This document shows, piece by piece, positions 59,332-64,000 of a stretch of DNA of 64,000 nucleotides (positions within the stretch are counted from its first letter, which is position 1; the number at the start of each line of letters is the position of its first letter). Under the pieces are notes generated by a model. It was not told the origin of the DNA and did not search any database. It worked only from the letters and a program-made list of their open reading frames with translations. The position numbers and the translations under genes were made by a program. This DNA is from Streptomyces sp. NBC_00878 (lineage in GTDB: Bacteria; Actinomycetota; Actinomycetes; Streptomycetales; Streptomycetaceae), in assembly GCF_026341515.1 (NCBI RefSeq), contig NZ_JAPEOK010000001.1, positions 9,114,001 to 9,178,000 of the forward strand. The letters are read 5' to 3'.

Positions 59332-60750
59332 ATGTTCGATCCGGTCATAGCGCCCAGCGGTACGCTGCTCGGCCTGCTCCAGAGGGGCCGCGGCGACGGC
59401 ACGCTGCACGCGCTCACCGCCCCGCGCGCCGAAGCGCTCGCGGCACTGAATCACTGTGTGCTGCGCGACCCCCGCCACGACTGGCAGGTGGAGAACCGCT
59501 CCCTTTACTACGCCCGTCTCTTTCTCGACCTGAGCGGTGAGCTCGACGAGATCGAGGCACACCTCTTCGACGCGGACGACGTCCTCGACACGGACGAGTC
59601 ACGCACGGGCCTCGCGCTCGCCGTCCTCGGCCATCTCGCCTCGTACGGCAGGCGTGACGCGCTCGAACTGCTCCGGCGGTACGCCGCCTGCGGCGCCAAC
59701 TGGGCCTGGGCCCTCGATGAACTGGCGCTGCGCGACGACGACGCGGGACTGCGCGCCCTCGCCGCTCCCGTCCTCGCCCGGTTCCCCGCCGATCCCGAGG
59801 GAGAGGCCGAACTGGCGGTCGTCGTACGGGACTCCTTCGAACCGCGGCCCTGGCGCCTGTGGGCCGAAGATCCCCGCGAATCCATCGGCACGCGCGTGCG
59901 TGCCGCTCAGGAATCCGGCTCCTTCGACCGATGGCAACGGCAGATGCGACCGTCCGGGCCCCGCCCGGAATGGAGCGTGCGGGCCGTCTTCGAGTGGGCC
60001 CAACAGGGCGTCGAACGCGGAGCGGCACTCCACGTCCCGGCCGCCCGATGCCTGACCGCCGTCGCCGGGCCCGAGGACCGCCCCGAGATCGTCGAGGCCG
60101 CCCGCACCGGAGACGACGGCGCGCGCTGCACCGCCCTGCGCTATCTCGCCGACAGCCAGGACCCCGACGTGCTCGACCTCATCGAGGCCGCCCAGGCCGC
60201 CGCCTCACGCCTCGTCGTGGACGCCGCCGTGGACGCCTTCGAACGGATGCGGTCCATCGCCGCAGTGGAGCGGGCGCGCGGCTGGGTCCACCGGCCCGAC
60301 GCCCTAGGCGAGGCCGCCGGGCGCGTCCTCGCCTGCCGGGGCGGCGTCCCGGACCGTGACCTCGTCCTCGGCGCCCTCCGCGAGGCCGTACGGGGCGACG
60401 GGCCCGACGCCCCGACCCTGTGGACCCTCGTCGACGGCGCCGGACGGCTGGGCATCGCCAACGCGGCCCCCGTGCTGCGGCATGTCTACCGGGAGACCGC
60501 CTCGTCCCATCTGCGCGGGCGCGCGGCCCGCGCGCTGGCCGCCACCGACCCCTCCTTCCCCGCCGGATTCGCCGTCGAGTGCCTGTGGGACTGCGAGGAG
60601 TCCACCCGCGAGGTGGCCGCGCGACACGCCGAGACCGCGGACGCCCGGGTGGTCGACCAGCTCCGGCGGCTCGCCGCCGATCCGGCCGAGGAGGCCGAGG
60701 TACAGACCGCGGTACGCAGCCGCATCGGACCGGACGCGTCCGCCGTGTGA
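59332..60750 (+). CDS. HEAT-repeat-like helical protein
   Basis: 472 residues, soluble, built of repeating helical pairs (for example TGDDGARCTALRYLADSQDPDVLDLIEAAQAAASRLVVDAAVDAFERM in parts, and HLRGRAARALAATDPSFPAGFAVECLWD). Probably a protein-binding scaffold. ATG 59332 (GAGG 8 nt upstream) is used; GTG 59317 would add five residues. It follows an ankyrin protein and a possible leader peptide. Function unknown. Confidence 0.78.
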   Translation: MFDPVIAPSGTLLGLLQRGRGDGTLHALTAPRAEALAALNHCVLRDPRHDWQVENRSLYYARLFLDLSGELDEIEAHLFDADDVLDTDESRTGLALAVLGHLASYGRRDALELLRRYAACGANWAWALDELALRDDDAGLRALAAPVLARFPADPEGEAELAVVVRDSFEPRPWRLWAEDPRESIGTRVRAAQESGSFDRWQRQMRPSGPRPEWSVRAVFEWAQQGVERGAALHVPAARCLTAVAGPEDRPEIVEAARTGDDGARCTALRYLADSQDPDVLDLIEAAQAAASRLVVDAAVDAFERMRSIAAVERARGWVHRPDALGEAAGRVLACRGGVPDRDLVLGALREAVRGDGPDAPTLWTLVDGAGRLGIANAAPVLRHVYRETASSHLRGRAARALAATDPSFPAGFAVECLWDCEESTREVAARHAETADARVVDQLRRLAADPAEEAEVQTAVRSRIGPDASAV

Positions 60751-60870
60751 ACAGCCGAGTGGACGGCGGTATGAGCAGCGGAGTGGACGGCGGAGCGGAC
60801 GGCGGTGTGAACCGCCGCGTGAAACCGTCGTGTGAGCGTCCCGTCGTCGGCCCGTATCCCGTTGGTACGG
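60751..60870 (+). repeat. 12-bp-period GAGTGGACGGCG repeats after the HEAT gene
   Basis: GAGTGGACGGCG occurs near 60757 and 60781 with related GAGCGGACGGCG and GTGTGAACCGCC units between 60757 and 60820. Degenerate, non-coding, in the 246-bp gap before the glycosyltransferase operon. Confidence 0.55.
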
Positions 60871-60996
60871 GCCCGGACGCCGGAGCGTGACCGGTCCGTG
60901 ATCCTGGGGCCTGCGGAGCGCAACGCTCACGGGACGTTCCTCAGCTGGAAAGATCCACGTTGACGCGGCCACGTCCAGCCCGACGACAACACGGGT

Positions 60997-62160
60997 ATGC
61001 GTGTCGTCATCGTGACCGAATCCTTTCCCCCCGATGTGAACGGCGTGGCCCACTGCGCGCTCCAGACCGCCCGACACCTCGTCGAGCGCGGTCACGCCCC
61101 CGTCGTCGTCGCCCCGGCCACCTCCCCCAAGTTCTCGGCTTCGCTCGAACAGGGGGGGACCCCCGTCGGGAACGGGCCCGACGCCCTCGCGCCGTGCCCC
61201 GTCGTCCGTGTCCCCTCCCTACCGCTCCCCGGCTATCCCCAGGTCCGCGTCGCCCTCCCCAGCCGACGCGTCGCCGCCGCGATCACCGAACACCGCGCCG
61301 ACATCGTCCACCTGGCCAGCCCCTTCGTCCTCGGCGTCCGCGGCATGGCCGCCGCGGGCCGGCTCGGCATCCCCGCCGTGGCCGTCTACCAGACCGATCT
61401 CGCCGGCTACGCCCGCACCTACGTGCATGCGGGCGAGGCGGCGGCCTGGCGCCGCATCCGCTCGGTCCACGCCGCCGCCGACATCACCCTCGCCCCGTCC
61501 AGCGCCGCTCAGCACGACCTGGAGGCACACGGCGTGCCCCGGGTACGGCTGTGGCAGCGCGGGGTGGACACCGTCCGTTTCCGGCCGGAACACCGGGACG
61601 ACACTCTCCGCCGTGAGCTCGCCCCGAACGGCGAGCTGATCATCGGCTACGTAGGCCGTCTCGCCCCCGAGAAGCAGGTCGAACTCCTCGCCGGAGTCTG
61701 CGGCCTGAAGGGCGTACGGGTGGTCGTCGTGGGCGACGGACCCAGCCAGCAGAACCTGACGCAGACACTGCCCGGGGCCGTCTTCCTGGGGCGTCGTACC
61801 GGCGACGAACTCGCCCGGATCTTCGCCTCGCTGGACGTCTTCGTGCACACCGGCCCCTTCGAGACGTTCTGCCAGACCGTCCAGGAAGCGATGGCGAGCG
61901 GCGTCCCCGTCGTCGCACCCGCCGCCGGCGGACCGCTCGACCTGGTGGCACACGGGCGGACCGGGCTGCTGGTCCCGCCGCGCGACGAGACCGCCGTACG
62001 CGACGCCGTGCGGTCGCTCGCCGCCGACCCCGCGCTGCGGGCCGCCTTCGGCGCCGAAGCGAGGCGTACGGTCGAGGGCCGCACCTGGGCGGCCGTCGGG
62101 GACCAGCTCATCGGGCACTACACCGACGTGCTCTCCGGACGGGCGGTGGTCGCGGCATGA
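60997..62160 (+). CDS. GT4 glycosyltransferase (GDP-mannose-dependent mannosyltransferase type)
   Basis: 387 residues, GT-B fold. N-terminal VVIVTESFPPDVNGVAHCALQTA and the donor-site GYVGRLAPEKQVELLAG, FETFCQTVQEAMASGVPVVAPAAGGP (EX7E motif) resemble MgtA-like alpha-mannosyltransferases that modify glycolipids at the inner face of the membrane. About 15 extra residues (KFSASLEQGGTPVGN) near position 45-60 are encoded by a dispersed repeat. Stop overlaps the next start (ATGA). Confidence 0.88.
   Translation: MRVVIVTESFPPDVNGVAHCALQTARHLVERGHAPVVVAPATSPKFSASLEQGGTPVGNGPDALAPCPVVRVPSLPLPGYPQVRVALPSRRVAAAITEHRADIVHLASPFVLGVRGMAAAGRLGIPAVAVYQTDLAGYARTYVHAGEAAAWRRIRSVHAAADITLAPSSAAQHDLEAHGVPRVRLWQRGVDTVRFRPEHRDDTLRRELAPNGELIIGYVGRLAPEKQVELLAGVCGLKGVRVVVVGDGPSQQNLTQTLPGAVFLGRRTGDELARIFASLDVFVHTGPFETFCQTVQEAMASGVPVVAPAAGGPLDLVAHGRTGLLVPPRDETAVRDAVRSLAADPALRAAFGAEARRTVEGRTWAAVGDQLIGHYTDVLSGRAVVAA
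61124..61164. repeat. Palindromic repeat inserted in frame in the glycosyltransferase gene
   Basis: CCCCCAAGTTCTCGGCTTCG then CTCGAACAGGGGGGGACCCC. Same family as 42161-42201 in opposite orientation. It lies between the conserved VVAPATSP and GPDALAPCPVVRVPSLPLPGYP segments, lengthening a loop after the second beta strand. Confidence 0.8.
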
Positions 62161-63350
62161 GCGGGCCCCTGCGGATCGTCCGGCTCGCCAACTTCGTCGC
62201 CCCCTCCTCAGGCGGTCTGCGGACCGCCCTGCGCGAACTGGGCGCCGGATACCTGGCGGCGGGGCACAAGCCCGTGTTGATCGTGCCCGGAGAGCGCGCC
62301 TCGGACCGCGAGACCGAACAGGGCCGGGTCATCACCCTGCCGGGCCCGCTGCTGCCCGGCACCGGCGGCTACCGCGTCCTCACCGACAAGGGGCGCGTGG
62401 CAGGACTCCTGGACGCGCTCGCGCCCGACCGTCTTGAGGTGTCCGACCGTACGACGCTGCGCTGGACCGGCGTCTGGGCGCGGCGCGCCCGGGTGCCCGC
62501 CGTGATGGTCTCCCACGAGACCGCCGACGGCGTCCTGCGCACCTGGGGCATGTCCGAGGGCATGGCCCGGCGGACCTCCGACGCCCTCAACATCCGTACC
62601 GCGCACCACTACTCACGCGTCGTGTGCACCACGGAGTTCGCGGAGCGCGAGTTCGTCCGCATCGGGGCACGCAACGTCGTACGCGCCCCGCTGGGCGTCG
62701 ACCTGGAAGGCCGGCACCCCGCGCTGCGGGACCCGGGGCTGCGGGCCCGGCACGCGCGCGTGGACGAGATCCTGCTCGTGATGTGCTCCCGGCTGTCCGT
62801 CGAGAAGAGGCCGGTCACGGGGCTGGAAGCGCTGGAGGCGCTGCTGCGCCGCGGGCGGCGCGCGGCGCTCGTCGTGGCCGGTGACGGGCCGCTGCGGGCC
62901 CGTCTCGAACAGCGGGCGCGTGAGCGGCGGCTGCCGGTCACCTTTCTCGGACACGTCGGCGACCGCGCGCTCCTGAGCGGTCTCCAGGCCTCCGCGGACG
63001 TGTGCCTGGCTCCCGGGCCCGCCGAGACCTTCGGACTCGCGGCCCTCGAGGCCATGGCCTGCGGCACCCCCGTCGTCGCCAGCGCCTCGTCCGCGCTCCC
63101 CGAGGTCATCGGCTCCGCCGGAGCCACCGCCGCGGACAACGGAGAGGCCTTCGCGGACGCGATAGGGGCGGTCCTGGACCGTCCCGAGAGCGAGCGGCGG
63201 GAGGCCGCACGCGCGCGTGCGGCCTGTTTCGGGTGGGCGGCCGCCGTCGAGGCGTTCCTCGCCGCCCACGACGCCGGTGTCCGGGTGGGACGGCCCGAGT
63301 CGCCCGTGGCCGCCCGCACGGCGGACCGGGCTCGGGAGGGCGTCGCATGA
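62157..63350 (+). CDS. GT4 glycosyltransferase, second of operon
   Basis: 397 residues, GT-B fold with N-terminal VRLANFVAPSSGGLRTALREL (acceptor side) and C-terminal MCSRLSVEKRPVTGLEALEAL, VVAGDGPLRARLE, PAETFGLAALEAMACGTPVVAS (EX7E motif). Acts on the same pathway as its neighbour, presumably adding consecutive sugars to a membrane glycolipid; donor and acceptor not determinable. ATGA overlaps on both sides show tight coupling. Confidence 0.87.
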   Translation: MSGPLRIVRLANFVAPSSGGLRTALRELGAGYLAAGHKPVLIVPGERASDRETEQGRVITLPGPLLPGTGGYRVLTDKGRVAGLLDALAPDRLEVSDRTTLRWTGVWARRARVPAVMVSHETADGVLRTWGMSEGMARRTSDALNIRTAHHYSRVVCTTEFAEREFVRIGARNVVRAPLGVDLEGRHPALRDPGLRARHARVDEILLVMCSRLSVEKRPVTGLEALEALLRRGRRAALVVAGDGPLRARLEQRARERRLPVTFLGHVGDRALLSGLQASADVCLAPGPAETFGLAALEAMACGTPVVASASSALPEVIGSAGATAADNGEAFADAIGAVLDRPESERREAARARAACFGWAAAVEAFLAAHDAGVRVGRPESPVAARTADRAREGVA

Positions 63351-64000
63351 GACCCCTCCGGTTCGTGGCGCTCGGTGACTCCCTCACCGAAGGGGTGGGT
63401 GATCCCGTGGGCGAGGGGTGGCGCGGCTGGGCCGCGCTGCTCGCCGACGGGCTCGCTCCGGCCGACGCGTCCGTGGAGTTCGTCAACCTCGCGGTCAGCG
63501 GCGCCCAGACGCGTGACGTCCTGGACCGCCAGACCCCGGCCGCGCTGGCCGAACAGCCGGACATCGCCTCGGTCGTCATCGGCGTCAACGACACGCTGCG
63601 GTGCACCTTCGACATCCGCGCCGTGGCCGAACGGCTCGACAAGGTGTACGCCGCGTTCACCGGGCAGGGCGCGGTCCTGCTCACCGCCTGTCTGCCCGAC
63701 CCCGGCTCGATGCTGGGGCTGCCCGGGGCGCTGGCCCGCCCGCTGGCACGGCGTCAGCGGGCCGTGAACGCGGTCGTGCACGTGCTGTCCGAGCGGTACG
63801 GCGCGGTGCATCTGCATGCCGCGGAAGGCGACTGGGTCACCGACCGGGCCATGTGGAGCGCGGACCGGCTGCACCCGGGGGAGCGGGGGCACCGGCAGCT
63901 CGCGCTGCACTTCCACGCGTCGCTGGCGGAGGCGGGGCTCGCCACGGGGCCCGTACCGTCCCCCGAACCCGAGTTCCCCGAGCCCACCCGGTCGGCGAGT
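63347..64000 (+). CDS. SGNH/GDSL hydrolase (runs off the window)
   Basis: Open from ATG 63347 to the last base, 218 codons with no stop. GDSL block RFVALGDSLTEGVGD at the N terminus (catalytic Ser), then the Gly of NLAVSGAQT, Asn of IGVNDTLR and the late SADRLHPGERGH (Asp-x-x-His). Hydrolyses an ester on a lipid or sugar. No signal peptide, so cytoplasmic. Its coupling to two glycosyltransferases suggests acylation or deacylation of the same glycolipid. A Pro/Glu-rich tail begins near the window edge. Confidence 0.85.
   Translation, partial: MRPLRFVALGDSLTEGVGDPVGEGWRGWAALLADGLAPADASVEFVNLAVSGAQTRDVLDRQTPAALAEQPDIASVVIGVNDTLRCTFDIRAVAERLDKVYAAFTGQGAVLLTACLPDPGSMLGLPGALARPLARRQRAVNAVVHVLSERYGAVHLHAAEGDWVTDRAMWSADRLHPGERGHRQLALHFHASLAEAGLATGPVPSPEPEFPEPTRSAS

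Overview
The window is a stretch of a Streptomyces chromosome. The base composition is very GC-rich, codons have strong G/C third positions, GTG starts and ATGA/GTGA start-stop overlaps are frequent, and the gene set includes sporulation genes smeA/sffA, the actinobacterial RNA polymerase-binding protein rbpA, and an FMN-riboswitch riboflavin operon containing ribM. From memory, the order rsmB-rpe-sorC-guaB1 ... rib/his ... ppm-fxsA-rbpA-MFS-glpQ-yczE/mocR-sffA-smeA runs parallel to a core segment of the S. coelicolor chromosome. This is therefore mostly syntenic core DNA with small insertions, not an island. I found no rRNA, tRNA, CRISPR array, prophage or complete insertion sequence.

Layout. 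1-9.3 kb: rsmB, an MmpL-type exporter, rpe, a SorC regulator, a broken RNase next to an intact barstar, GuaB1-type GMP reductase and an Lrp regulator. 9.3-16 kb: a GntR regulator diverging from a complete ABC importer (binding lipoprotein, two permeases, ATPase), followed by an unusual HAD hydrolase fused to an endonuclease/exonuclease/phosphatase domain. 16-26 kb: an MFS pump, a 204-bp MITE-like element, a secreted protein, the davA-davB lysine degradation pair, DUF5995, a GH6 glucanase and a divergent MFS/ROK pair. 26-31 kb: FMN riboswitch-ribE-ribM-ribBA-ribH-hisE-hisG. 31-34.5 kb: a 164-nt hairpin element, a PH-domain protein and two CNNM/CorC proteins. 34.5-46 kb: an EccA-like AAA ATPase, a nucleoside-kinase-like P-loop protein, a C39-like peptidase, TetR, a GH18 chitinase, an acyl-CoA dehydrogenase, an APH-like kinase and several conserved unknowns. 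46-56 kb: Lrp, amidohydrolase, polyprenol-phosphate mannose synthase, FxsA, RbpA, UMF1-type MFS, GlpQ, and a divergent YczE/MocR pair. 56-64 kb: sffA-smeA, an ankyrin protein, a HEAT protein and a GT4-GT4-SGNH hydrolase operon cut by the window end.

The strongest functional units are the riboswitch-controlled riboflavin operon, the GntR-ABC-HAD/EEP cluster (inferred to take up and dephosphorylate an organophosphate), davAB (lysine to 5-aminovalerate), and smeA-sffA (sporulation septum).

The most striking unexplained signals lie in the DNA between and inside genes. There is a ten-copy perfect 14-bp array ending in one inverted copy (1565-1719) and a second, degenerate 14-bp array (18381-18492). 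There is a perfect 42-bp palindrome (8213-8254). The 31062-31225 element folds as one long hairpin whose imperfections are largely G-U wobbles on the plus-strand RNA. A small palindromic repeat family has entered two open reading frames in frame and is translated (42161-42201 and 61124-61164). In the 204-bp element, the terminal inverted repeats supply the stop codons of both neighbouring genes.
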